A stretch of DNA of 64,000 nt from Thunnus maccoyii (Eukaryota > Chordata > Actinopteri > Scombriformes > Scombridae). Under the pieces are notes generated by a model, which did no database searches, was not told the DNA's origin, and was given only the letters and a program-made list of their open reading frames with translations. The translations under genes and the position numbers were made by a program. Positions 1 through 11,500 of the stretch are shown here, in pieces (the stretch's first letter is position 1; the number at the start of each line of letters is the position of its first letter). The DNA is taken from the NCBI RefSeq assembly GCF_910596095.1, contig NC_056535.1, positions 25,948,505-26,012,504 on the forward strand. Reading direction: 5' to 3'.

Positions 1-289
1 AATGCATGTTTAATACATGTTGGACGGTAATTGTAATGTTGTTTTTTAAACTAGACATGGCATATAGATAATAAAGTTGTCTGATAACTCCTGTGGTCGC
101 ATCATGCACTCCTCTGTTAAGTCGTGTTTAGCAGCGTCGTTGTAACCTCATAATTACAATATTTGAGTTAGTAAGTAAAAGGTTGTCATTGCTAATAATG
201 ATGACGGTAAAGGCTGTGAAAATAACAGCCAAGTGGCAGAAATAAAAATGATTTTCTTTCATTCGTTGCAAACATCTTTTCTGTCGCAG

Positions 290-1233
290 GGTTGTGAGGA
301 CGGTATGACTCTAATAGCAGACAACCCTTTCATCAGTAAAAAAGAGCTCGTTCCCTTCGAGAAGGGAATCCGAATTGACTACATCCTGTTCAAGGTGGGT
401 GAGAGCTTTGTCTCGTCACACCTGCTTTAACTTTATCTCTTCAAATTCACAACAAGATGTTTTATTCATCAGATTTTATAATACTGTATGTTTTAACTCC
501 AAAAATGCTTCTTTTTTTTAATTTGCAGGGTTCTTCAGAAATGGATATTCATTGTGATTACATGTCCACCACCAAAGGCTCCGTCCCCGACCATCCTTTC
601 CCATATTCCGACCACGAGGCTCTGACTGCTGAACTGAGACTCGACCCGCACAATCCGGCTGAGACTGGAAGTGACGGGCAGTCTAAGGATCAGGACTGTG
701 CTGCAGGTATTTTTCTGTAGCACGTTACAACTTTAGACTTGTATAAAAACACTCAAATCTTCCCAGATTTTTGACTCGCTCTTCCTCTCTACTCTCTCAC
801 GTCTCCAGGAAAGGGCGCCGAGTTGGTCGACATTCTGACAGAGGCCCGTACGGAAGTCAAAGTGGGCTTGCACTGCGCTGAGAGGATGCGCTACACAGCA
901 ACACGCACCGGAGTGATGGGGTTGGCTCTGCTGATCCTGGAGCTGGCCATCGCAGCCGTGCCCTGGTTGGCCCTCGGAGCGGAACAGCCTTTCCCTCGTA
1001 CCTCCTTCTACCTGCTGGCCGCGCTGTGCTTCGCCATCCTTCTCACCACATTTCTACTGTACATCTTCTACACCATGGAGCTGAAATCTCTTCAGGGTGC
1101 TGAGGACCAGATGAGGCTGGCTATAGGTAGTCTGCAAGAGAAGCTCAGAGGTTTTCCTCTGGCTCAGCCCCACAACGTCCAGCGGAGGCCCCCGGAGGGT
1201 CAGGAGCCAAGTGCCTTTGATCCAGAGGAATAA
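290..1233 (+). CDS. smpd2: Neutral sphingomyelinase (sphingomyelin phosphodiesterase 2), C-terminal part
   Basis: Hydrolyses sphingomyelin to ceramide and phosphocholine at cell membranes. Three coding exons are visible: 290-394, 529-706 and 809-1233 (stop TAA). Each has AG acceptors or GT donors and the phases join, giving the last 235 residues; the 5' exons lie left of the window. The first two exons carry the end of the exonuclease-endonuclease-phosphatase fold, with RIDYIL and the SDHEAL motif whose His is the family's catalytic base. The third exon encodes two hydrophobic segments (about 910-980 and 1000-1065, with LLILELAIAAVPWLAL and YLLAALCFAILL), matching the two C-terminal membrane helices of SMPD2. 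The tail after them is polar and acidic. The family match is from memory of human SMPD2; which teleost paralogue it is was not decided. It is head-to-tail with pkp1, an arrangement not known from the human locus. Confidence 0.92.
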
Positions 1234-2399
1234 CGCAGGAGTCAGTTGGGTTCAGTGAAATGACACCTTTTGAAGTTTTAAGGAGTCATTGCTTCCGTGA
1301 ATGTGTTTGATGCTCTTGAGATTTAGATTCGTACTGCAGAACGAACCATAATTGAAGGATGTTTCTGGAAGTAGTGCAGGACACATGCTTTGACATTTTT
1401 ATACTTTTTATATACTCGACTTTAACATTTTATGACCCCTAGATTTCACTCTATGCACCTCTACAGATAAGCTTCCTATTACACCGTAAGATACGTCCAT
1501 GCTGCTGCTGTGTTTTAAGGTCCTAAATGTGAGCATTTGTGTTTTTTAAGCCTCAGGTCCGACTTGCATTCCATCCACCAGTAGTTTCAGCGGGATCAGT
1601 TATTTCTGTTTCTGATTTTTTTGCTTCCAATTTTTTGGAATTTGCTGCATCGGAGAGTCCACATCACAATCATAGTGGGTCTAGACTGTGTTTGCAGATT
1701 TACTTGCTTTACTTTAATATGTACAGTTATTAGCCTGGTGATCTCCACTGCACACAGCACACATACACACTCTGAAGGTTGTACTGTAGGTTTGTATTTA
1801 GGTCAGTAACATTTTTTTTTCTGCAGGACAGATCACTGAGAGCTTCCAGTAGCACTTAGAGACAATGTCCTCATGCACCAGTTTAGACTTTTCAGTGTAG
1901 TATATTATAGGAAAAGGGCAAATCTCTCTCTGCATGTCTCTTTTCTCATGTTCATTGTCTTGCACTGGAAAGTGTTTTTTTTATGTTAAAGAGACAATCC
2001 AAACTCATTTTTTCTGTAGCCCAAAGTAAAGCAGTGGGGATGCTCTGAAAATGTGTCATGTAAACTCTTAACTTTGATTTATTTGATGAGATGAATCACT
2101 TTTACAAAGAATAATGTATGACGGAAAATTAAAAACACCTAATTTATATTTAGTGTGCAGGGCACTTAGTTGACTAACCAGATAATCCACTTCCTTTTAT
2201 AACTTAATGTTACGTATTCACAGTTCCACTGTAAAACTGACTCAGCTAGAGCCAAACAATGACTGATCATCTTTAAATGTATTCTCGATTCTCAGCACAA
2301 TGTTCTTAATTTTATGAAGGTTCATATAATTTGAGATGACACCTGATGTTCATTCCAATTGAAAATTGTGATGGGCATGATTATGAAAACAGTAATAAA
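1234..2399 (+). other. smpd2 3'UTR with candidate poly(A) signal
   Basis: Non-coding sequence follows the smpd2 stop. The clearest AATAAA hexamer is at 2394-2399. Short ORFs here lack coding character. The 3'UTR end is inferred from the hexamer only. Confidence 0.5.
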
Positions 2400-3602
2400 G
2401 AATTTATACTGGTGATTTTTTTTTGACTGAATTATATGTGAGACACCAGCACATGATGGATTTACAAATATTCATTTACAGATCCTCACATTCACCACTA
2501 GAGAGCAATCTAAGCACACCTGCCGAGTGAACTTCACTTGTAGTGAATCACCAAACTGGCTGTTCAGCAGAAGTTACTTCACGACGCCTGCCAAGTTTAC
2601 CACAGACCAGCTGGCACATGTACACCCTGAGGGCAAGAGCACCTATGGGTGTGGTACATTTTCAGTTTTTCCCAGCACATTAGAATGAAACTTTAAATTC
2701 ATACTAAGTGATAATTGCAGAAAACATCACGTGCAGTGCCATTCCTACACACAAACAAAACATTGTGGCTTTGTCACAAATGAAAACACTAATATGTTGA
2801 CTACCGTATACCAAGCGTGAATTAGCTTGAGGCTAAGTCTAGAGCTGTCTTCTTCTAAAAGCGCTAATTGATTTTTTTAAAAAGAAGTAAGAAAGTGAAC
2901 AGTTAAAGAGAAGAGGTCTCATAAAAAAGCCAATGCTGCAGTTAATGATAAAGAAAAGTAAACCAGATAAAATATGGTTCTGAAAGTACGGATATACCAC
3001 ACTTAGTTTTTCCATAAGTAAGTCAATATTTTCAACACAAATTATCTTCCTTTCACATGTTTGACGTTTATGTATTTATTCTATTATGTCCTCTTTTATT
3101 GTCCTGTTTTCAGCATTTTTCTAAAAGTAAATGAAGCACACTAGCTACTCTTGCAGTGGTGACAGCTACTGGTGCAACAGCCACTGTGAATGTGACAGTT
3201 CTGAAGGTTAAACTCACTTTAACTACATTTAAGTCTTACAATCCACGTTTCCAACTTTTATTTATCTTCCCTGATCTAGTCTACATTGTGTGTAGTTTCT
3301 GCACAAATTTATTTGATTGACTACAGTTAGTCTGTCATTATGATAGGCTGTAATGAGTGGTTGTAGTCTATATTTAACTTGGCATGACTTCAAAACACGA
3401 CTAAATGGAGCCCTCTTCGATCTGTCAGTTCCCGTATGGTGATAAAGCAATACCACAATTTAAAATTGTTCTATTACAAGACATGTGGAGCATTCAAAAA
3501 TTTGCTGAAGTAGAAAATAATATCAGCAAAATATGATTTTATCAAAAGTAGAAGCACTTATTATGCAGGCTGGCCTTCTTCATTGTATTATTATGTAATA
3601 TA
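2400..3602. other. Intergenic, no gene seen
   Basis: AT-rich sequence between smpd2 and the repeat cluster. I see no splice-flanked coding segment and no clear repeat boundary. Confidence 0.5.
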
Positions 3603-3836
3603 CAGGGGTGGGAAGTATATTTATAGGGGAAGTAAGTATATTTATTCAAGTTCTTTAACTTTTGAGGTACTTGTAATTTCCTTTAGTATTTCCATTTGAT
3701 GCTACTTTTTACTTCTACTCTATCAAACAGCAGGGGGAAATATTGTACTTTTTACTCTACTAAATTTATTTCACACATACAATTATTTTCACACATGATA
3801 ACTTTATAAAATGTAATGAATTGTTACTTATTAAAC

Positions 3837-4170
3837 CAGTAGTTCCCAAACTTTTTGGCTTGTGACCCCTTAAAAAAGTAGTCTAGTAGAGCCCCATTCA
3901 TTATCACACATTTTAGACGTCTGTGAGTTGTTAGCAGTTTCACCTGAGGTTGACTTTACCTTCCAAGGTTTCATTTCAGTAACTCATATTGGCCCAGAGA
4001 GGTCAAAGTATCCAATATTATCCAACATCCAATAATTCATAGACAGGAAAAGACTTAAGTCCATAAAATGAATAAAATTTGTAAAGCAGAACTTTGTTTC
4101 TTCTTTGAAACCCTCTGATTTATTTTGTGACCCTTTGGAGGGGGCCCGACCCCTAAGTTGGGAACCACTG
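3837..4170. mobile_element. hAT-like MITE nested in the older repeat
   Basis: It begins CAGTAGTTCCCAAACTTTTT and ends AAGTTGGGAACCACTG, an inverted repeat typical of hAT-group non-autonomous elements in fish. The flanking 8 bp are TATTAAAC and GACTAAAC (6 of 8 match), a plausible decayed 8-bp target duplication. No transposase is encoded. Its insertion splits the surrounding repeat, so it is younger. Confidence 0.7.
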
Positions 4171-4365
4171 GACTAAACTACCAGACCACATAAGTCCACA
4201 ACAAGTCCACCCCGACCAATGTAATAATGTCATATAAATTAAAATATTCACAGGGGCCATTTGTCTGCAGAATGTGTACTTTTACTTTTGATACTTTAAT
4301 AGCTGATAATACTTCTGTACATCTAGTTAAGTTGAATTTTGAACATGGAAGGATCACTGAACAGA

Positions 4366-4945
4366 CCTACTGGGCTCAGGCCCAGTGGCCCAAGCAGTCA
4401 GGGGGGCCCTAGACCAGAGCCTCTGTTTGAAGTGACTGTTAACATCTCTTGTTGAAAAGTCACAGAGCTCAGTTCAGTTAAAAGTAGTGATCACGGTTTG
4501 TGCTCCTGATCCTTCTCAGAGTCTTTAAATATTGAATATCTGACACCCAAATCCAATCAAACATTCATTTTTCCTTTTTGCTTATTTTTCCTTCATGTTA
4601 CAGATCCACGGCATGCTAATGCTACAGTAACATTTCATTAAAATGCTTTACTTGCATCTCAGGCTTTCCTATAGTATTTTGTACAATCTCTGTGTGACAA
4701 GTGTCACTGTGGATCTGCTGTAGTAGGAAGCTTTGGAGAGCCTCTCATCATCTCTAATGTGAACTGAGTACTGAAGGTTTTCATATGCAGGTTTTTGAAC
4801 CAACAGCAGCACCTGAGAGCTCTGATTCACCTGCTTTATGTCACAGAAAGAGACACAAAACGACTGACTGACACAGCTGGGATTTATCTGGTGGGGGGCC
4901 TTTAACATGTCTGTGCTCAGGGACCCATTGTCTCATAATCCGTCA
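4366..4945. repeat. Second inserted block in the 3.6-5.0 kb repeat
   Basis: The block starts near GGGCTCAGGCCCAGTGGCCC and ends near the phrase GGGACCCATTGTCTCATAA. It interrupts the TACTTTTACTT repeat, whose phrases resume after it. The boundaries are approximate and no family name is assigned. Confidence 0.35.
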
Positions 4946-5139
4946 ATGATTTTGAATCTTGTAATGGTATATTTTTACATTGTTGTGTTTGTACTTTTAA
5001 GGATTTGTGTAGCTACTTCCTCTTGTCATTGATCATAAAAATTATCTCTGCTGGCACATGAATGAGTAAATAGCTTTTTTATGATGTGGCTGGTGAATGT
5101 GGCACCACTGTTGCGTAGTTTATAATGCATCGTTTTTAA

Positions 5140-5293
5140 ACTCTGGTGAAATTGAACTAGTAGTTGTCAGATACATGTAGTAGAGTACAAAGTACAATAG
5201 TTAACCCTGAGATTAAGTAGCATAAAATGGAAATATTCAAGTAAAAATAGGTTACTCTAGAGTAGTAAATGTACTTAGTTCCCATCAGTGGGA
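5140..5293 (-). repeat. Inverted fragment of the same teleost repeat
   Basis: Read on the minus strand it begins CCCACTGATGGGAACTAAGT and continues with ATATTTCCATTTTATGCTAC, closely resembling the left end at 3603-3770. It is an oppositely oriented partial copy just upstream of pkp1. Confidence 0.6.
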
Positions 5294-5556
5294 GTAATGG
5301 TTTAACCAGCTGCACAGTTCCTCAATTTAATCGAAGGGTATAAGTCAAGGCAAGCAAAAGAAAGCAGGGAGTGAGAGTTAAACTCTGCGGTTCAGTCTTG
5401 AAGCTCTATTGTTCGTGTATGGGCGCGGTCAAACCGTGCAGGGCAGGGCAAGGTGTGCTTGTAATACCTCAGACAGCGCCGATGCTCCGCAGCTGACTGG
5501 CTTCTAGTACGAGCCTCCTCTGGATGTAGTCGAGCAACCCAGACAGTTTACAAAAA

Positions 5557-8500
5557 ATGACGAGTCTGGATCCGCTGAAATCAGCCATTTCCATCGGGAA
5601 TGTGGATGACACGTCGCTGGCCCTGCCGTCCGTGAAGCAGTTCAGATCAGGACAGCAGCGGGTCCTGGAGCAAGTGCAAAGTATCAAGAGAACCAAGTCC
5701 AGACAGTCAAGCAGCAAGAGTGGATCCACTTCTTTATCTCCAACAAGTAAGACTCCGCCAAGGCCAGTTCAAGTTCTGCACATTTATTAGGCTGATTCTT
5801 GTATGTTTTGTATTTTTTTTTAAAAACTTTTCCCACCAGGATTCACTAATTCTACAACAGGATTTCAGCTTGAAAATGGTTTTGAAACAACAATTATTAA
5901 TTTTCTCAAATATTATTTCCCAGGAAGTTGCCTGGAAAATATATAATCTGATACTAATTGGCACTTGTTAACAGAAAAGTTGTGAGACAGTTTATTTGGA
6001 GCTTTAGTTTACTTACATTTTACAATTAAAACCTTACACATTGGAATCAATTTTTTTTTTTAAAGTACTGCAATACTGCAAGTTATTATAGAGAGTATCA
6101 CAAACAGTACTGCAATACTGTAATACTGCATGTTATTGTAAAGAGTATCACAAAGCAAAAAGCTGATTTCACTGTTTGTGTGTTTATATGTTTAAATTTT
6201 ACTAGTTTTATGCAAACAATATAATAAATAAATCTAGGTTTGAGCATTTTCTACCACAGAATTGTATTCCTATGTATTTATTTAACACCTTCATAGTGGA
6301 GAAAGAAAATGACAAAGTGTGATCAAACAGTTAAAAATCTAATTAATTCAAACATTTAAGGGACCCTCTTCTTCGTTTCTGGTCAGTTTTCAGAGAGTGG
6401 TTGTTGTGAGCTCAATATTTCTAAAATCCTGGCTACAGCTCTGATCTAAATCTTATACACTCCAAACTCTGTTGATGTGGAGTGACTGGACAGACTGGCA
6501 GTTTTACAAAAAAGCAATTATAAGAGAAAAAGAAAAAAATTAAGATGGCCATGAGACCCGCCTCTCTGTGAAATCAGAATGAAATGTTTGAAAATCAGAA
6601 CAACAAGAGTAACTTTATTTTAAAATATTTTATTTCAAGGTCCATCATGTCCCATCTCTTAAAAAGATGATAGACATGTTTATTTATTGAGCATTAACGT
6701 TAGAATCTGCTCATTTTAAAAGGTTTGCAGTGTGATCTTTATAGTTTTATTTAGCAAACATCCACACAGACTTTCACTTAGCCCTGTTCCCACTTTGGGC
6801 CTCTGTTTCCTGCTACGAAAGTGGTGACAGTGATGAAGCATAAACCATAGATCAGGCTTGCCATTGGGGAACTGAATAGATTCTACTTCTTCTTTAGAGC
6901 CAATAAATGAGCAGCAGTGACCTCAGGTATTTATTGTTCAGATGATAAGAGCTGATAACTCTCAATATTTCTTTGTAGGCCCTTTGTCTGACAGTGTGTT
7001 CTCAGATGTTTTCAAGTACAGCACACCTAATGGAAATGCCCTGTCTGGAAAGAGCTTTTCTAAAACTGTGAGTAAATTTGGAGTTTATCTATCATTCTTT
7101 ATCGCACCCGTTAACTGACAAAAGCAACTTTTGTGGTTGTATTAACCTCACAGTGTCATCCAAGAGAAACTGATGTGAGTCTGAGGGAAGTTTTAAGGAC
7201 TGACTTATGAAAGAGTGATAGAGTTGTCTTTCACCACTATTTGATGCATCACCATTGCAGAAATAGCACAAGAAACACCCATGACAGTGTGCATTTTCTT
7301 TTTGCAGCTAAGTGTGGAGAGATTCTCAGTTTTTTAAATCTGCCCAGATGAAAATCAAAATAGGTTTTGCTCACTGTAATCATTCCTCCTGTTCACACTG
7401 ACCATGTGAAGATTACAGCTAGATAAGATTAAGCTTACAATATAATATTTATCTGAAGATAATATGAGGCGTCAGCAGTTTCGGTTAGTCAAACAAAGTG
7501 GATATCTTCCATGGTTACAGTTTTTTTAGTAAACATTTTCCTCTTTGTGTCTCCGCGGAGAGTGCTTCCCCGTTGAGCTGCGGTGGAAGTATAGTAACAA
7601 AAAGAGGGAATATTGACTAATTTGGACGGCTGAAGCTTCATATTATCTTTGAATAAACCTTTAAATACATTTTTGCACAGAAAGAGGGCTGTGGATTTTG
7701 TCCCCCATCACTTACATTGAATCATGCATTGAAAGTGCATAATGATAACGGCCAACAGGAGGAATGATTATGGCAAGAAATTCATGTGTCAGTGTTTGTT
7801 TGGGCATCTGGCTGTTGTTTTAGGACAGACTTGAGAAACAGTGAAGCTATCCTTTAATACTAAGAAACAGAGACTCAAAAATCACGTTTCTCCCTTTTCT
7901 GTCTAAAAAAAACAGTTTCCAGAACCTTCCAAATTATTTCTGTCTTCTCACACAAACATTTCTCTCCCACATTCATATGACCACACTGCTTGATGGCTGC
8001 ACATTTCTTTCACATTTTGTTCTAATTCATTGCCAGTTCCATGTCATGTCAGTCACTCTTCATGCTCACACTTCATTGCTGGTGAAATAAGCCTTCACCA
8101 GACAGGATTATTTTTCATTACAAACACATGCATTCTTTGGCTCTGCAGCTCAGCCAAGAGAAAAACAACAACTGGCAAACAATCAGCATCTCCAAGGGAT
8201 CCACTGTGAAGAGAAACACAGCAGCATCTGCTCACTATGAGCGGAGTTTCGCCCCCGTCGTCTCCATGGCGGTCGGTAAAACCAACAGCAGCCGCAGTGA
8301 GCCTGATCAGGCCTGGCAGCGCTCCATGCCAAAACACTCTACTCCTCCGCAGAGATTGCCTTCCAAAAACAGCACCTACAGGGCAGATAGGAGTCAGTTT
8401 ATAACAAACACCTTGGTCCAGTCTCAGCCTCTGTACACTGTGAACGGCACAGGTCAGACCAGACCCAACTTCCAGGTAGTGTGCGGCCAAATTAACACGT

Positions 8501-11500
8501 TGTCCAAAACACCTCCGAAGCCTCCGGTCTTTGAGTGTGCACCCAAGAGCAAAGGAGACTCTGGGTGAGTGAGAAAGTAAAGTTTTCTCTCCCTAACATG
8601 CTTCATTTTCTTAATTTCATAGAATTGTTAGAATGTTTCGAATGAACAAATGAAGCTCGCACACTCTCAGTGTTTATAAATTGTTTTTTTTTTTCCCCTT
8701 ACAGGTCAAATGGGAACAGTGGAGTTGCTGACATCACTATGAAGGAGGCTGTGGAGTATCTTTCCAGTGAGGACGAGACTTATAAGCATTGTGGCGCCTC
8801 CTACATCCAGCACAACACTTTCATTGATGACAAGGCCAAAGAAGAGGTGGTTTATCTTGTTTTCTTATCATATCATCAGACTGCTTATGATTTCCATCTG
8901 AGCATAACCAGAGATTCAGTGTGGAGACTCAGGTGACAAAGGTTGAGGAGATAATAAAATTTATTTTCCTGCCAAAATGAAAATTCATTATTTTCTAGTT
9001 CTAGCTTCATAAATGTGAATGTTTTCTTTAGTTTCTTTAGTCCTCTATGACAGTAAACTGAACATCTTTGGGTTGTGGACTGTTGGTCGGGATATAATAA
9101 GACATTTTAGGTTGCATCATGGGCTTTGGACAAAACAAAAAATCACACACGTGTGAAAATGTCCAATGGAGGTTAAAAAAAGGAGGTTAAATTATACATT
9201 TTCCAAGTTTGGGTGCTGACAGTGCGCAGGAGCTGATCTTCTGTGGGGTTAACTACTGGTTTCTACCTGCCATTTCTGTGGAACATCCTTTAACTCACTG
9301 TAATTCATCATAGAAAATAGAAGCTTCTTATGAAACCAATAATCCGACATCACTGTTTAAAATAAATCCCTGTTATTTGGCCTGTGGTAAATTATTATGT
9401 GTTCCCCAGGTGTGCTAACTCCTGAAGCTCTCTTGTCTCGCAGGTGTTAAAGCTCAACGGGATCCCTCCCCTGGTCGGTCTGCTGCGTGACCCCAGTCCA
9501 CACGTCAGCCAGACAGCCTCAGCTGCCCTCCGTAACCTGTCCTTTAAAAACGGTGACAACAAGAAGGAGATACAGCGCTGCGGTGGCATCACGGAGGCTG
9601 TAGCTCTGCTCAGAGATGCAAACTCTGTAGAGATACAGAAACAGCTAACAGGTACAAATTAGCATCAGCATACAGACACACACCTAACCATGCAAACAAG
9701 ACAGACAGAACACTGCTTGTGTATAGTGTACCATAGTCCTGTTTAGATCCTACTGTCAATCACAAAACCGTTTTTGACTGTTGTTGTTGTTGCATTTGAA
9801 GCTTGTTGCCAAAAATATCTTGCTGCTGCTCTAATGATGAGTCTAAATGTTGCATTAGATGAAAATGTATTAAATGTTTAAACTATTATAACTTATCAAC
9901 TGGACACTGGATAGAATAGTAACATTTATACAATCTTTAAACCTATAAGAACATTTTTTCTTTTTATAATTTTAAAACAAGCAGTGAATGAATATTTGAT
10001 CGATGTCCTGCTGATGTCAAATAGCTGAGGTTTTCTTTTTCTTTCCAGGTCTCCTGTGGAATTTATCCTCTGCAGACAGCCTGAAGCCAGACCTGCTGAA
10101 CAGTGCTCTGCCTGTCTTAATGGAGCGTGTGATCCTGCCTTACACAACAGGTCCTGACCAGATCATCAGTAACAGCCAAGACCCTGAGGTCCTCTTTCAC
10201 GCCACTGGATGTCTGAGGTAAGAAAAGAATGTAACTGAGCACTTGATATAATTTCAGTTCTTTCACTTCTATGTGTCCTAACTATAGACCAAACTGTTAA
10301 TTCATTTTTTCATATCTGTATAATACTTTAGTTCAGGTCATTTTCATGAAAATAAATCAGAGCCACAGGTGGCCTATATAGATATAAACAATTGCGAAAT
10401 TTGAACTTTACCACTGCATTTGCAGGAATAGACGCCATATCATCTTTATTGTCACATGAGTGCAAGTGCTGACAGTGAAAGTTCATTTCTGGTTTTATTG
10501 TAGCTGGCACTATAGACTGTTCTCACATTGCAGCACTTTACTTAGATTTTTTTTTTAAATAGTCTATTTTTATTTTAGATATTTTATATTGTCTCTGGGT
10601 GAAGCAGCATAAATCACTATGCGGGATACATTTATGTCCCCACTGGAGATGAAAGTAACTCAGTAGAAGCAAATCGCACCCTGCTTTAACTGATGTAAAT
10701 ATCAGAAATGCACCAGGGAAAGATGCATCACTTTGAAAGCTTTAGGAACATATATATATATATATATATACTTCCTGTATAGATTTATGTTGTTTGAATA
10801 TGATGATGTGTGCATAAGAGAAGATTTGTGATAAGCCAAGTTCTACTACTACTACTCTCAGTCACACTCTTAATCTCTTTATGTCTTTCCAATTTACAAC
10901 TCCCAACTTTGAACTCCCCAGACATATAAAATCAACTGTGGATTTTATATGTCTCAGGTGAGGCAGGAGGGTGAGGGAGTGGACTTAACGTTAGTATACA
11001 TGGAGTTTAAGAGATTTTTCAGTGATCGTTTTTAGTCTACAGGGCAATCAGGAAATAAATAACTAACTTGCAATGAACATTATCCAGGCTGGGACCGGAA
11101 TAAATGGATAGTATAACAATGTGATGATACATATAGGCTAATTTATTTATTCAAAAAAGTGGATCTGTTTGATCCAGCCATCAACTTTGAGCAACAACAT
11201 GAAAGTTAATTATGAAATCATGTGAGAAATATGTGTGAAATTATAAGTAGATTAAATATCATTACCATAGATGGGACACACACTCAATTGCCAATTAGAG
11301 AGGTGTTTATTCAACTTCCTGGTCATTTTGGAGGCTGTAGTTTGTGGTGCTCTTATATCTACTTCCTTTATACTGACTTGCCTTCTTTCCAATTTACAAC
11401 TCCCAACTTTGAACTCCCCAGACATATAAAATCAACTGTGGATTTTATATGTCTCAGGTGAGGCAGGAGGGTGAGGGAGTGGACTTAACGTTAGTGTACA

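Larger units (their letters stand above)
3603..5025. repeat. Teleost 'GTGGGAAGTA...TACTTTTACTT' interspersed repeat, interrupted by two insertions
   Basis: The left part (3603-3836) begins GGGGTGGGAAGTATA and runs through repeated TACTTTTTACTTCTACT-like phrases. The same style resumes at 4171-4360 (TACTTTTACTTTTGATAC) and again at 4950-5025 (TTGTAATGG, TTTTTACATTG). This phrase order is familiar from abundant fish non-autonomous DNA transposons. Two unrelated blocks split it: 3837-4170, a hAT-like MITE, and about 4366-4945. The family name is not assigned. Confidence 0.6.
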
